Origin: Ardenticatenaceae bacterium
GTDB lineage: Bacteria; Chloroflexota; Anaerolineae; Promineifilales; Promineifilaceae
Length of the DNA stretch: 64,000 nucleotides
Assembly: GCA_020634245.1 (NCBI GenBank)
Contig: JACKCC010000015.1
Span: 216,807 to 280,806 of the forward strand
Reading direction: 5' to 3'
Shown here: one piece after another, positions 39,573 through 48,375 of the stretch
Position numbering within the stretch: the first letter of the stretch is position 1
Layout: each line of letters opens with the position of its first letter
Made by a program: the position numbers and the translations under genes
Notes under the pieces: model-generated
Told to the model about the DNA's origin: nothing
The model's database searches: none
What the model saw: only the letters and a program-made list of their open reading frames with translations

Positions 39573-41477
39573 ATGGCTGATGAAAAGAAAATGGTAGGAG
39601 ACGTTTATTTTCCTGCCCCTGAAGTGATTGCCAATGCGCATATCAAGGACTACGAAAAAGTCCACGCCGAAGCCCTGGCCGATTTGCCGGGATTTTGGGG
39701 AAAGATTGCCACAGAGAATTTTGAATGGTATCAGCCCTGGGAAACTGTTCTGGATGAGAGCAATGCCCCCTTTTACAAATGGTTTGTCGGGGCCAAGGTC
39801 AACATTATCCACAATGCATTGGATCGGCACATGCGAACGGCCGTTCGCAACAAAGCCGCGCTCCTGTTCGAAGGTGAAAAAGGCGACACCCGTGTTTACA
39901 CCTACCAGCAGCTCAACTATGAGGTGAGTAAATTTGCCAGTGTTTTACGCTCGCTGGGTGTGCAGAAAGGCGACCGGGTGACGATTTACATGGGCCGCAT
40001 CCCCGAACTGATGATCGCCATGCTGGCCTGCGCCAAAATCGGCGCGATGCATTCGGTAGTCTATGGCGGCTTTTCGACCGAGGCTTTGCACGGCCGTATC
40101 GAGGACAGCGCCTCCAAAGTCCTCGTCACCGCCGATGGGGCCTGGCTGCGTGGCAGCATCGTCCCCCTCAAACAAATCGCCAACGAAGCTCTGGAACGGG
40201 CCGGCACCATCCAGAGCGTCGTCACCGTCAAACGCACCGGCCAGGAAGTCGAAATGGTATCCGGCCGTGACCATTGGTATCACGATCTCATGGCCTTACC
40301 CATTGCCGATCCCAAAGCGCCCACCGAAGTGATGGATGCGGAAGACCCGCTTTACATCCTCTATACATCGGGCACAACCGGCAAACCCAAAGCCATCCTG
40401 CACACTCACGGCGGTTACATGGTGGGCACGGCCACAACCCTGAAATGGGTATTCGACATTAAGGCCGACGACATCTGGTGGTGCGCCGCCGATCCCGGTT
40501 GGGTTACCGGCCACAGCTACATTGTCTATGCCCCACTGATTTTGGGCGCGACCAGCTTCATGTACGAGGGCGCCCCCACCCATCCTTACCCCGACCGCTG
40601 GTGGTCGATGGTGGCCAAATACGGCATCACCATTCTTTACACCGCGCCTACGGCCATCCGCGGCCTCATGCGTTTCGGTGAATCCTGGCCCAACCGCCAT
40701 GATCTTTCCAGTTTGCGCCTGCTTGGTTCGGTTGGTGAACCCATTAATCCCGAAGCCTGGAAATGGTATCACCGCGTTATTGGCAAAGAAAAATGCCCCA
40801 TCATGGATACCTGGTGGCAGACGGAAACCGGTCATTTCATGATTACGCCGCTGCCTTGTGTACCGCTCAAACCCGGTTCGGGCACACGCGGCTTCCCCGG
40901 TGTTGATTTGGATGTGGTTGATGAAGATGGCGAACCGGTAGCGGCCAATGAGGAAGGATTCCTGGTTATTAAGAATCCCTGGCCGGGCATGTTACGTACC
41001 ATTTTGGGCGATCCCGACCGCTACGTGCAGCAATATTGGACCCGTTTCCAGGAGCAGGGCTGGTATTTGCCCGGTGACAGCGCCAAGAAGGATGAAGATG
41101 GCTACATTTGGGTGATCGGCCGTATCGACGACGTCATCAAAGTATCCGGTTACCGGCTGGGCACGGCCGAAATCGAAAGTGCGTTGGTCAGCCATGAAGC
41201 CGTTGCCGAAGCGGCCTGCATTGGTGTGCCCGACGAACTGAAAGGCAACATCATCAAGGCGTACTGCATCCTGCGCCAGGGCTTTGAAGGCAGCGAGAAG
41301 CTGGAGATGGCTTTGCGCGATCATGTAGGCCACGAGATGGGGCCAATTGCCAAACCGGCGACGATTGATTTTGTGGACAGCCTGCCCAAGACACGTTCCG
41401 GCAAGATTATGCGCCGCGTGTTGAAGGCGCAGGCGCTGGGCCAGGAACTCGGTGACCTGTCAACTTTAGCTGATTAA
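39573..41477 (+). CDS. acs: Acetyl-CoA synthetase (AMP-forming)
   Basis: Activates acetate with ATP and CoA, releasing AMP and pyrophosphate. The ATG has GAAAGGAG nine bases upstream; the protein has 634 residues. Core motifs are ILYTSGTTGKPKAI (P-loop), 'WWCAADPGWVTGHSY', MDTWWQTETGH (acyl pocket with Trp) and GRIDDVIKVSGYRLGT (hinge). The C-terminal acetylation-controlled lysine is in PKTRSGKIMRR. No deacetylase gene is near. It is the only gene of its unit and ends in a strong terminator. Confidence 0.97.
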   Translation: MADEKKMVGDVYFPAPEVIANAHIKDYEKVHAEALADLPGFWGKIATENFEWYQPWETVLDESNAPFYKWFVGAKVNIIHNALDRHMRTAVRNKAALLFEGEKGDTRVYTYQQLNYEVSKFASVLRSLGVQKGDRVTIYMGRIPELMIAMLACAKIGAMHSVVYGGFSTEALHGRIEDSASKVLVTADGAWLRGSIVPLKQIANEALERAGTIQSVVTVKRTGQEVEMVSGRDHWYHDLMALPIADPKAPTEVMDAEDPLYILYTSGTTGKPKAILHTHGGYMVGTATTLKWVFDIKADDIWWCAADPGWVTGHSYIVYAPLILGATSFMYEGAPTHPYPDRWWSMVAKYGITILYTAPTAIRGLMRFGESWPNRHDLSSLRLLGSVGEPINPEAWKWYHRVIGKEKCPIMDTWWQTETGHFMITPLPCVPLKPGSGTRGFPGVDLDVVDEDGEPVAANEEGFLVIKNPWPGMLRTILGDPDRYVQQYWTRFQEQGWYLPGDSAKKDEDGYIWVIGRIDDVIKVSGYRLGTAEIESALVSHEAVAEAACIGVPDELKGNIIKAYCILRQGFEGSEKLEMALRDHVGHEMGPIAKPATIDFVDSLPKTRSGKIMRRVLKAQALGQELGDLSTLAD

Positions 41478-41500
41478 TCACTAACTGCGGTAAAAACCCA

Positions 41501-41541
41501 AAAAGCGTGGCGGTTTTATTGAAACTGCCACGCTTTTTATT
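41501..41541 (+). terminator. Terminator of acs
   Basis: AAAAAGCGTGGC with GGTTT pairs with AAACT-GCCACGCTTTTT, a long stem with flanking A and T runs. It starts 24 bases after the acs stop. Confidence 0.92.
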
Positions 41542-41608
41542 TACAGCCTGCTGTAAGAGGGATGAGAGCATCCCTATGGGCTGAGAGGCGGCCCCAGCAT
41601 ATAGTAGG

Positions 41609-41926
41609 TTAAAAGGAAGACCGTCCAGTAGCGGGAGAGATCAATACATTTACTTTTTCGATTAAAGCATCAAGCCGTTCTTTTGTTACTTGTGATTGGT
41701 GATAACGAAGCATTATGTGTTGAGGTTTTCTATGCTTTCGTTTCTTTTCGACTTTATCGATCCCTAAAAAACTCTCAATGTCATCATCAAATATATCAAT
41801 CTTTTGAGTGTAGGCATTTCGGCTATCTTCAATTAGCTGAAGAACTGCTGGGTGCGGACCTTTTCCGTTATCGCCATCAAGTAAAATCGAGTGTGGAATC
41901 TTTAAGTGCTTACAAATATTCGGTGG
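41609..41926 (-). pseudogene. C-terminal remnant of an OLD-family ATP-dependent endonuclease
   Basis: On the minus strand, from 41926 down to the TAA at 41609, an open frame of about 105 codons reads NICKHLKIPHSILLDGDNG..., then DDDIESFLGIDKV and 'KKRKHRKPQHIMLRYHQ', and ends ISPATGRSSF. The ILLDGDNGKG motif and following pattern look like the TOPRIM nuclease end of OLD-family proteins. The ATPase part is missing: the frame meets a TGA at 41929-41927, exactly where the insertion element begins. I infer that the element cut a phage-defence-type nuclease gene. There is no start codon, so it is not expressed as a full protein. Confidence 0.7.
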
Positions 41927-41929
41927 TCA

Positions 41930-43065
41930 GGTGAGATTATCACCGACCCATAAGACGGAGGTCTGGAGTAAGCGGTAGAATTACCGCATGAAAGAAAAAA
42001 ATACAACCAGACCCCCTTTGGAAAGTTTAGCATGTGTCAACCCAGACTGCGACCTATACGGCAAAAAAGGTTGCAGCAATTTGATAATCAGAAAAATCCA
42101 TGGTCGGGACAACATTCGTTACTTGCGTTGTCGCTGCTGCCAGCAGGAATTCAGCGAACGCAAAAACACGGCCTTGTGGAATAGTAAAATTCCAGAGGCA
42201 AAAGCTGTTTCGGTGGCCGAGCATCTGGCCGACGGATGCAGCATCAAGGGTACCGCCCGCTTGGTGAAGGTGGACGCCAGCACCGTGCGCCGCTTGAATC
42301 AGAAAACGGGGAGACACGGGCAACAATACCATGAGCAAGAAGTACAAGATGTCGCCGTTACCGAACTGCAAGCCGATGAGCGGCACGGGTTTGCTGGCAG
42401 CAAGGCGCAACCAGCCTGGGAAGCAGAATTGATGGACCCAAAGAGCAAGTTCATCTTGGCTCACGTCCAAGGAGCGCGAGACGCAATCTTGATTCGTCGT
42501 TTGCTGGAAGATGGGGCGGCGCGCTTGCACAATCGCCATGTGGTGGCTTTGTTCACCGATGGATTGGCAGCTTATCGCACCTTGTTTCAGGAGATATTTG
42601 GTGTGGCCTACTATCCACCGCGACAAGGGACACGAGGCCCGCATCCCCAAGCCCGTTTCCGCATTCCGCGAACAGCGGCTCATGTGCAAATCGTCAAACA
42701 CCAGAGTGGCTATCGACTCAAAGAAGTGGAAATCCACTATGCACATGGCAGCAAAAAGCGAATTGAATTGGCTTTGGAGCGGTTGGGATACCATGTCCCC
42801 AATACATCGGCCATCGAACGCCGCAATGGGACAGCTCGGCTGATGAGTGCGGCGCAGGTGCGCAAAACCCTGGCCTTTGCCAGCAAAGGTGAAACCAAAG
42901 AGGCAATGGGTTGGTGGGGTATGACGGTTTACAACTGGTGTCGTGAACATCGTAGCCTCAAGCGGTTGTTATCTGAGCCGAGGGGTAAAAAAAGTATGAA
43001 CAGAGGTCGCCAGCTATGGTCATCGGTTTAGCCAATTCAATCTTATCAATTTGTGAGATTCTCCT
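41930..43065 (+). mobile_element. Insertion sequence, IS1-like, with intact transposase
   Basis: The element lies between the OLD nuclease remnant and a stretch of unrecognised DNA. Both ends are short stem-loops, GGTGAGATTATCACC on the left (about 41930-41945) and GTGAGATTCTCCTCAC on the right (about 43045-43061). They are only partly alike, so the exact boundaries and any target duplication are uncertain. It encodes one DDE transposase filling most of the element. The absence of ACGGCCGT in and around it fits foreign DNA. Confidence 0.65.
41988..43031 (+). CDS. DDE transposase with N-terminal zinc-finger, IS1-like
   Basis: A 347-residue transposase. The N-terminal part has a zinc-finger-like CVNPDC...CSN and 'RYLRCRCCQQEFSERKN', as in IS1-type InsA proteins. 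A helix-turn-helix follows (GCSIKGTARLVKVDASTVRRL). The catalytic domain offers Asp in ELQADERHG, Asp in VVALFTDGLAAY and Glu in TSAIERRNGTAR, and continues GWWGMTVYNWCREHRSL. The frame is complete with no programmed frameshift, unlike classical IS1. No clear ribosome-binding site precedes it: the bases before the ATG read GCGGTAGAATTACCGC, a small hairpin. Confidence 0.88.
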   Translation: MKEKNTTRPPLESLACVNPDCDLYGKKGCSNLIIRKIHGRDNIRYLRCRCCQQEFSERKNTALWNSKIPEAKAVSVAEHLADGCSIKGTARLVKVDASTVRRLNQKTGRHGQQYHEQEVQDVAVTELQADERHGFAGSKAQPAWEAELMDPKSKFILAHVQGARDAILIRRLLEDGAARLHNRHVVALFTDGLAAYRTLFQEIFGVAYYPPRQGTRGPHPQARFRIPRTAAHVQIVKHQSGYRLKEVEIHYAHGSKKRIELALERLGYHVPNTSAIERRNGTARLMSAAQVRKTLAFASKGETKEAMGWWGMTVYNWCREHRSLKRLLSEPRGKKSMNRGRQLWSSV

Positions 43066-43517
43066 CACTCCGGTTTACCCGCCGCGCGGTTGGAGATAAT
43101 CACACTGGACTACCCCGAATAGAAGCACGACGCAGTTTGTGCTCAAAAAGGATGTCTACCTTTCCACATTACCCCCATTCCCCTTTCGTGCTTGGCAGGA
43201 GGAAATGAACCCAGCCGAACGCAAAACGGTGACCGGTCTTTACCTGGCAAAGATTGTTGACCATCTGCAATGGAGAGAGAATAATGTGTGGACGAGAAAC
43301 ACTCGACCCAATCTTGACCATGGCCGAAGCGGACGCATCTCCCAATCTGTTGATGTCCAAGGTGTATCTATCGGTGAGACGAAAGGAAGTTCCCCAAATT
43401 CAAATGGGAACAAGTCTTGATTAAATATCTCTCTCGTCGCGGTTAAAGAACCAAGAAATAGATTTATATCCTTTAAATTTTAGAAATAAGCATCAGAATA
43501 AGCATCAAGGGAACAAA
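43066..43517. other. Unrecognised, gene-poor stretch after the insertion sequence
   Basis: No intact gene is supported. A 93-codon frame exists on the plus strand (43139-43420) but has no ribosome-binding site and no recognisable motif. Short plausible peptides appear in all plus frames, as in decayed coding DNA. I think this is old remnant sequence on the far side of the insertion. Confidence 0.45.
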
Positions 43518-43550
43518 AAAGAGGCTCATTTTTGAAGAATGAGCCTCTTT
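43518..43550 (-). terminator. Terminator downstream of tRNA-Gln
   Basis: AAAGAGGCTCATT and AATGAGCCTCTTT form a 13-base perfect stem with a T run on the minus strand, 10 bases after the tRNA 3' end. Confidence 0.88.
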
Positions 43551-43559
43551 TACTCTGGA

Positions 43560-43630
43560 CTGAGGGACCTGGATTCGAACCAGGAACGACGGAGTCAGAG
43601 TCCGCTGTTTTACCGTTAAACTATCCCTCA
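43560..43630 (-). tRNA. tRNA-Gln, anticodon CUG
   Basis: On the minus strand the acceptor TGAGGGA pairs with TCCCTCA. The D arm has AGTTTAACGGTAAAAC. The anticodon stem GCGGA/TCCGT encloses CTCTGAC, giving anticodon CTG (reads CAG). The T arm is CCTGGTTCGAATCCAGG. The discriminator is G and CCA is not encoded. The 71-base length and the weak U-A first pair agree with bacterial tRNA-Gln. It lies directly downstream of gltX. Confidence 0.95.
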
Positions 43631-43744
43631 AGGACGGACGACATTTTATCATGCACCGACGGTTTGGGCAACCGTAATCGGTAATCCGTAACCTGTATAT
43701 CGACGACTTTCTTTCCAGTCAAAAAGCCATCTACGGAACACAGC

Positions 43745-45232
43745 TTACGAATTAGCAAACAGCGTCAGAACCTCATAAAGCCGGGCTAATGTGCGCTCGC
43801 GGCCCAGCGCAACCATTGATTCGAATACGGGCGGTGACACCTGTTGGCCGGTAATGGCCAGACGCAGGATGCCCAGGAATGGGCCGGCTTTGCCGTTGGT
43901 CGTCACTTGTTCACCCAACTGCATGAGTGCCGCACCCAATGTTTCCGTGTCAAACGACTCAATCGTGGCTATCAGGCTGCATGTTTGCTTGAAAGCGTCT
44001 AATGCTGCTTCGTATGGCATTTGTTTGTGGACCAGCTGTTCCGGAGCTAGCTCTAACGGCACATCATCAAACAAGAAACGCAGGAAATCAACCGCTTCTG
44101 TCAGACGGCGCAGCCGCTTGCTCATCGGCGGCATCACCGCCAGCAGTGCCTCTGGGTTCACTTCCAGTCCGGCCGCATCCAGAAACGGTTTGACCGCTTT
44201 GGCCAGTGCCATCGGCTCCATTTCCTGCACATACTGCCCGTTCAGCCAGTCTAGCTTGGTGTAGTTCAGGCGGGATGGAGCCGGATTTATACCTGTTAGT
44301 TCAAAGCGGGGCAGTGCTTCGGCCAGTGTAAATTTTTCTACATCATCGCCAAATGACCAGCCCACGTTTGCCAGAAAATTAACCACTGCTTCGGGCAAGA
44401 GTCCGGCTTCCTGAAATTCCGATACTTTGACTAATACTTCCTGGCCATCGTCGGTGAACGATTGGCTGCGCTTGCTCAATTTGCCTTTGCCGCTGGGGTT
44501 CATCACCAGCGATAGGTGGGCGTATACCGGATGCTGCCAGCCAAACGCTTCATACAGCCGAATATGCAACGGGGCTGTGTTAATCCACTCGTCGGCGCGC
44601 ATGATGTGGCTGATTGCCATGAAATGGTCATCGACGACGTTGGCCAGGTGGTAAGTGGGCAAGCCATCTGATTTGAGCAGAACTGCGTCGTAAATCTGGC
44701 TGTTTTGGTAGGTGATGTCACCGCGCACCACATCGGGCACGATGGTTTCGCCGTCGAGCGGCATTTTGAAGCGGATGACGGGTTTAAGGCCGGCGGCTTC
44801 TTTTTCGGCGCGCTGTTCGTGAGTAAGGTAGCGGCAACGGCCGTCATACCCCAACGGCCGCTTCTCCTTCATCTGGGTTTCGCGCATCTCAGTCAATTCT
44901 TCTGGCGTGCAGTAACACTTGTAGGCATGGTGATTGTCAACCAGCCAATTAGCCCAGGTACGGTACAAATCAGCCCGCTCTGTTTGAATGTAAGGGCCAT
45001 ACGGGCCGCCGATGTCGGGGCCTTCATCCCAATCCAGTCCCAGCCAGCGTAGCCCGTCCATGATCGCTTCAATCGCGCCGGGCACCGTGCGCTCTTGATC
45101 CGTATCTTCAATGCGCAAAATAAACTTGCCGCCATGTTTGCGGGCAAACATCCAGTTAAACAGGGCTGTTCGTGCCCCGCCAATATGCAAATACCCCGTT
45201 GGACTGGGGGCAAATCGTACTCGTACAGTCAT
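43745..45232 (-). CDS. gltX: Glutamyl-tRNA synthetase
   Basis: Charges tRNA-Glu, and in many bacteria without GlnRS also tRNA-Gln, which is then amidated. The protein has 495 residues. Class Ic marks are VRFAPSPTGYLHIGGARTA (HIGH variant), 'FILRIEDTDQERT' and GKLSKRSQS (KMSKS). CYC...RCRY near residue 115-145 resembles the zinc-binding region, although partly degenerate. The anticodon-binding domain occupies the last 170 residues. Whether it also charges tRNA-Gln cannot be read directly. It lies downstream of minCDE-rodA on the same strand, 75 bases from rodA, with a CAGCATTTCAGC repeat between. Confidence 0.97.
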   Translation of the reverse strand: MTVRVRFAPSPTGYLHIGGARTALFNWMFARKHGGKFILRIEDTDQERTVPGAIEAIMDGLRWLGLDWDEGPDIGGPYGPYIQTERADLYRTWANWLVDNHHAYKCYCTPEELTEMRETQMKEKRPLGYDGRCRYLTHEQRAEKEAAGLKPVIRFKMPLDGETIVPDVVRGDITYQNSQIYDAVLLKSDGLPTYHLANVVDDHFMAISHIMRADEWINTAPLHIRLYEAFGWQHPVYAHLSLVMNPSGKGKLSKRSQSFTDDGQEVLVKVSEFQEAGLLPEAVVNFLANVGWSFGDDVEKFTLAEALPRFELTGINPAPSRLNYTKLDWLNGQYVQEMEPMALAKAVKPFLDAAGLEVNPEALLAVMPPMSKRLRRLTEAVDFLRFLFDDVPLELAPEQLVHKQMPYEAALDAFKQTCSLIATIESFDTETLGAALMQLGEQVTTNGKAGPFLGILRLAITGQQVSPPVFESMVALGRERTLARLYEVLTLFANS

Positions 45233-45307
45233 TTTTTTAGCCTCTCAGCAATTCAGCATCTCAGCATTTCAGCAGTTGGCTGACTGGCTGATAAGCTGAA
45301 ATGTTAC

Positions 45308-46417
45308 CTATCCAAATTCTTGTTTGCGATGACGCATAAGGACGGATTGTACCACGCCAATGGCCAGGAACAATGTGATGAGGGAACTGCCGCCGTAGCT
45401 GACGAAGGGGAGTGTTAGACCGGTGACGGGCAGGAGACGCACATTCATGCCAACGCTAACGAGGGTCTGAAAGAAGAGAACGGTTGCTATTCCGGTACAG
45501 ATGTATTTGCCGGCCGGGTCCGGACTGAGGGAGGCGGCACGCAGGATGCGCATGAGAATAAAAGCCATCAGGCTGAGGATAATTAGAGAGCCGAATACGA
45601 GTCCCATTTCTTCGGTGATCATGGAGAAGATAAAGTCAGTATGCTGTACGCGCAAAAAGCCTAACTGACTTTGCGTGCCTTGCATGTATCCTTTGCCCCA
45701 CAACCCACCGGAGCCGACGCTGATTTCAGCCTGATCGATGTTGAAGATATCTTCCGGGTTGGCTTCATCCGGGTTGACAAATGTGGTGATGCGGGCTTTT
45801 TGATAATCGGCCAAGTTGGGATAAACGATCACAGCAGCCATGACACCTATAACGGCCAGGGTAATGAAATGGGACATGGGTAGTCCGGCTAACCAGATCA
45901 TGGCGAACCAGATGATGATGTAAAGGACTGACATTCCCAAGTCAGGTTCGATGAAGATGAGGCCAATGGGGATGCCAATGTAAATCAGGGTAGCGATGGT
46001 ATTGGAAAATTGGTGAATTCGTTTTTGACGATTGGCCAGAAATTGGCCGAAAGTGATAGTGATGAAGATACGGCCGAATTCGGAGGGCTGAATTTGAAAT
46101 CCAGAGGTCACTTGAATCCAGCGGCGAGCATCGTTGTTGATCTGACCGGCGACGACCACAAAGGCCAGTAAGGCAACCAGACCGGCGTAGATGTACCAGT
46201 GAGAGGAGGTTAAAACGCGGTAGTCTACGGCAGCGACGGTTAGCATAATGATGAGGCCGGCGATGGCCCAAATGATTTGCTGGGTGGGTAGTCCGGCGAA
46301 GGCCGGCGCGCCGGTGACGGCGCTGCGAATCATGAGGATGCCGTATGAGGTTAAAAGCAAAACGGCGGCCGTTAACCAAATGTCAAAGTACCGCCATACG
46401 GATAATCTCGCTAACAT
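45308..46417 (-). CDS. rodA: RodA/FtsW-family cell-shape glycosyltransferase
   Basis: A 369-residue SEDS protein with about ten membrane helices that polymerises peptidoglycan glycan strands. The ATG at 46417 starts MLARLSVWRYFD directly before the first helix. Family marks are 'FQIQPSEFGRIFITI' (with the helical E), FIEPDLGMSVLYII (catalytic Asp), 'GKGYMQGTQSQLGFLRVQHTDFIFSMITEEMGL' in scattered form, and GLTLPFVSYGGSSL. The presence of HTDFIF points to RodA rather than FtsW. It follows minE at a distance of 98 bases containing an inverted repeat. Confidence 0.95.
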   Translation of the reverse strand: MLARLSVWRYFDIWLTAAVLLLTSYGILMIRSAVTGAPAFAGLPTQQIIWAIAGLIIMLTVAAVDYRVLTSSHWYIYAGLVALLAFVVVAGQINNDARRWIQVTSGFQIQPSEFGRIFITITFGQFLANRQKRIHQFSNTIATLIYIGIPIGLIFIEPDLGMSVLYIIIWFAMIWLAGLPMSHFITLAVIGVMAAVIVYPNLADYQKARITTFVNPDEANPEDIFNIDQAEISVGSGGLWGKGYMQGTQSQLGFLRVQHTDFIFSMITEEMGLVFGSLIILSLMAFILMRILRAASLSPDPAGKYICTGIATVLFFQTLVSVGMNVRLLPVTGLTLPFVSYGGSSLITLFLAIGVVQSVLMRHRKQEFG

Positions 46418-46473
46418 AGGCTCAATTTTAGAAAATGTGGGGAGAAGGGCAAGAAAAATGAGGAATGGTGAAT

Positions 46474-46513
46474 GCTGAACGATGAATTCCTCATTCAGCA
46501 TTCATCGTTCAGC
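46474..46513. repeat. GCTGAACGATGAAT inverted repeat, possible terminator after minE
   Basis: Perfect 14-base arms GCTGAACGATGAAT (46474-46487) and ATTCATCGTTCAGC (46500-46513) with a 12-base loop. The words belong to the GAATGATGAATG repeat family found at 17400, 31970 and 51780-51940. It lies three bases after the minE stop on the minus strand, without a strong T run. Confidence 0.8.
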
Positions 46514-46515
46514 GT

Positions 46516-46779
46516 TTATTTGTGACGGCCGTTACTCGACACCAATGGGATTTCAGCTACCAGGCGACTTTCACGCGCCGTTTGGGTCAGGTTGACTTCC
46601 ACGTTATCGGGGTCGATGGTTAGCCGTTCAGCAATAACCTTAATGATGTCGTCCTTAATTTGTTCCAGCAGACCAGGAGAAACCTCGCTGCGATCATGAA
46701 TCAAGACCATTTGCAGCCGCTGTTTGGCAACGGAACCGCTTTTTTCTTGTTGTCCGAATAATCGACTAAACCAGCTCAT
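46516..46779 (-). CDS. minE: Cell division topological specificity factor MinE
   Basis: An 87-residue protein that stimulates MinD ATPase and drives its release from the membrane. The N-terminal amphipathic SWFSRLFG targets the membrane. The 'AKQRLQMVLIHDRSEVSPGLLEQIKDDIIKVI' region (anti-MinCD helix and strand) is well conserved, followed by the dimerising topological domain (VEVNLTQTARESRLVAEIPL). It follows minD by ten bases. Confidence 0.97.
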   Translation of the reverse strand: MSWFSRLFGQQEKSGSVAKQRLQMVLIHDRSEVSPGLLEQIKDDIIKVIAERLTIDPDNVEVNLTQTARESRLVAEIPLVSSNGRHK

Positions 46780-46789
46780 CTGCCCCTCC

Positions 46790-47593
46790 TTAACGGCCGT
46801 TCACCCAGCTGCGAACACGATCCATAAACCCGCTTTTGGGTGTCAAATCCAAAAACGGCACGTCTTCACCTAGAATGCGCCGGGCGACATTGGTAAACGC
46901 TTGACCAGCACTGGTTCCGTTCACGCCAGTCATGGCTACCGGCAGCCCTTGATTGGTTGAAACCAAAATCGACTCGTCTTCGGGAATGACGCCAATCAAA
47001 TCCACCGCCAGAATATCCAAAATGTCAGCTACCGAAAGCATATCACCGCGCGCAACCATGGCCGGTTTGAGCCGGTTGACGATGAGTTTGCCCGGTCCTT
47101 TTTCTTCAGCTTCGATAAGGCCGATAATCCGGTCGGCGTCGCGCACGGCCGATACTTCGGGGTTGGTGACGATGAGAATCTGGTCGGCCGGGGCGATGGC
47201 GTTGCGGAAGCCACGTTCGATGCCGGCCGGCGAGTCAATGATGATGTAATCCATTTCATCCCGCAGTTGGTCACAAACCAGAATCATGTCCGTGGGACTG
47301 ACGGCCATTTTGTCGCGCGTTTGGGCCGCCGGGATGAGGTACAGTTCCGCCTGGCGTTTGTCCTTAATCATCGCCTGGCGCAGACGGCAGCGCCCTTCAA
47401 TCACATCGACTAAATCGTAGACAATGCGGTTTTCCAACCCCATGACGACATCGAGATTACGCAGGCCAATGTCAGCGTCGATGGCGACCACTTTTTTGCC
47501 GATTTTAGCTAACGCCGCGGCAATGTTGGCCGTGAGTGTCGTCTTGCCCACGCCGCCTTTGCCTGAGGTTACGGTGATAACTTTTCCACTCAT
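46790..47593 (-). CDS. minD: Septum-site determining ATPase MinD
   Basis: A 267-residue deviant Walker ATPase; ATG at 47593 after AAGGAG. The deviant P-loop SGKGGVGKTT, the 'DADIGLRNLD' switch I and 'YIIIDSPAG' switch II are intact. The C-terminal amphipathic helix (GFMDRVRSWVNG) anchors it to the membrane. With MinC and MinE it keeps the division ring at mid-cell. Order minC-minD-minE on one strand, followed by rodA, forms a cell-shape operon. Confidence 0.98.
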   Translation of the reverse strand: MSGKVITVTSGKGGVGKTTLTANIAAALAKIGKKVVAIDADIGLRNLDVVMGLENRIVYDLVDVIEGRCRLRQAMIKDKRQAELYLIPAAQTRDKMAVSPTDMILVCDQLRDEMDYIIIDSPAGIERGFRNAIAPADQILIVTNPEVSAVRDADRIIGLIEAEEKGPGKLIVNRLKPAMVARGDMLSVADILDILAVDLIGVIPEDESILVSTNQGLPVAMTGVNGTSAGQAFTNVARRILGEDVPFLDLTPKSGFMDRVRSWVNGR

Positions 47594-47658
47594 CGAAATC
47601 TCCTTGAGCGTGTCATGTGCCAAGTGTCACGTATCAAGTTTACATGACACTGGACACC

Positions 47659-48375
47659 TTATTTCCCTTGCCAGGGTATGGCGATGATTTGCCCATCGCG
47701 AATGATTGCCTGTTCCGGTGACAGCTTACCGCTGTTGTCGTCGGGCGGAATGGCGATCTGGTCGGCGATGCGCAGTTGGGTAGGGGTGAGGGCCAGGGCA
47801 CAGATAACGGCCGTTTCATCACCCAACGCCCCTGCATGAACCAAACCACGCAGCCGGCCCCACACAATCACGTCGCCGCCGGCAATCACTTCCGCGCCCG
47901 GATTCACGTCGCCAATGACGACGACCGGTCCTTCATGATAAACGGAACGGCCGGAACGCAGCGTTTCCTTTAGCAACAGACCGCCCGGACTGTTGAGTAC
48001 TGCTTCACGCGCATTATTAGCCGGCTGCAGGGCGGGCAGGGCATTGCCGTTCAAATCGGTGTTGCTGCCGGGGAGACGGGTGGCCAGACCCAATTCACGG
48101 GCGGCCACCCGCGTCTCTTCCCGCTCGGCCAGAACGGCGTACAGTTCCAGTTCGTGTCGTGTAAATAATGCTTGTAATTCGGCGAGTTGGGTGGTGGTTA
48201 ACGGCCGTTGTCCCGCCTCAATCATCACCCGGCTGCCTTGTAAAAAGGCTTGTTTCTGGCGCAACTCGTCTAAAAGCGCCGCTGCCATATCCTGGAAACC
48301 AGCACTGCCCAGCGTTACCAACAAGCCGTCACGAATGCCTTTTATGTTAATTTGTTGTTTGTCCTGATTTATCAT
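47659..48375 (-). CDS. minC: Septum-site inhibitor MinC
   Basis: A 238-residue FtsZ inhibitor. The N-terminal domain (INIKGIRDGLLVTLG to about residue 110) is the FtsZ-binding part. The C-terminal beta-helix has 'GDVNPGAEVIAGGDVIVWGRLRGLVHAGALGD' in pieces, the MinD-binding and dimerising domain with its conserved R-G-L-x-H-A-G. It is separated from minD by 65 bases of GTGTCA-type repeats, wider than the minD-minE gap. Confidence 0.95.
   Translation of the reverse strand: MINQDKQQINIKGIRDGLLVTLGSAGFQDMAAALLDELRQKQAFLQGSRVMIEAGQRPLTTTQLAELQALFTRHELELYAVLAEREETRVAARELGLATRLPGSNTDLNGNALPALQPANNAREAVLNSPGGLLLKETLRSGRSVYHEGPVVVIGDVNPGAEVIAGGDVIVWGRLRGLVHAGALGDETAVICALALTPTQLRIADQIAIPPDDNSGKLSPEQAIIRDGQIIAIPWQGK

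Noticed and set aside
41683..41934. 83-residue plus-strand frame
   Set aside because: It is the shadow of the OLD-type nuclease remnant, which reads sensibly on the minus strand.
43139..43420. 93-residue plus-strand frame after the insertion sequence
   Set aside because: No ribosome-binding site, no motif, and composition like random or decayed DNA.
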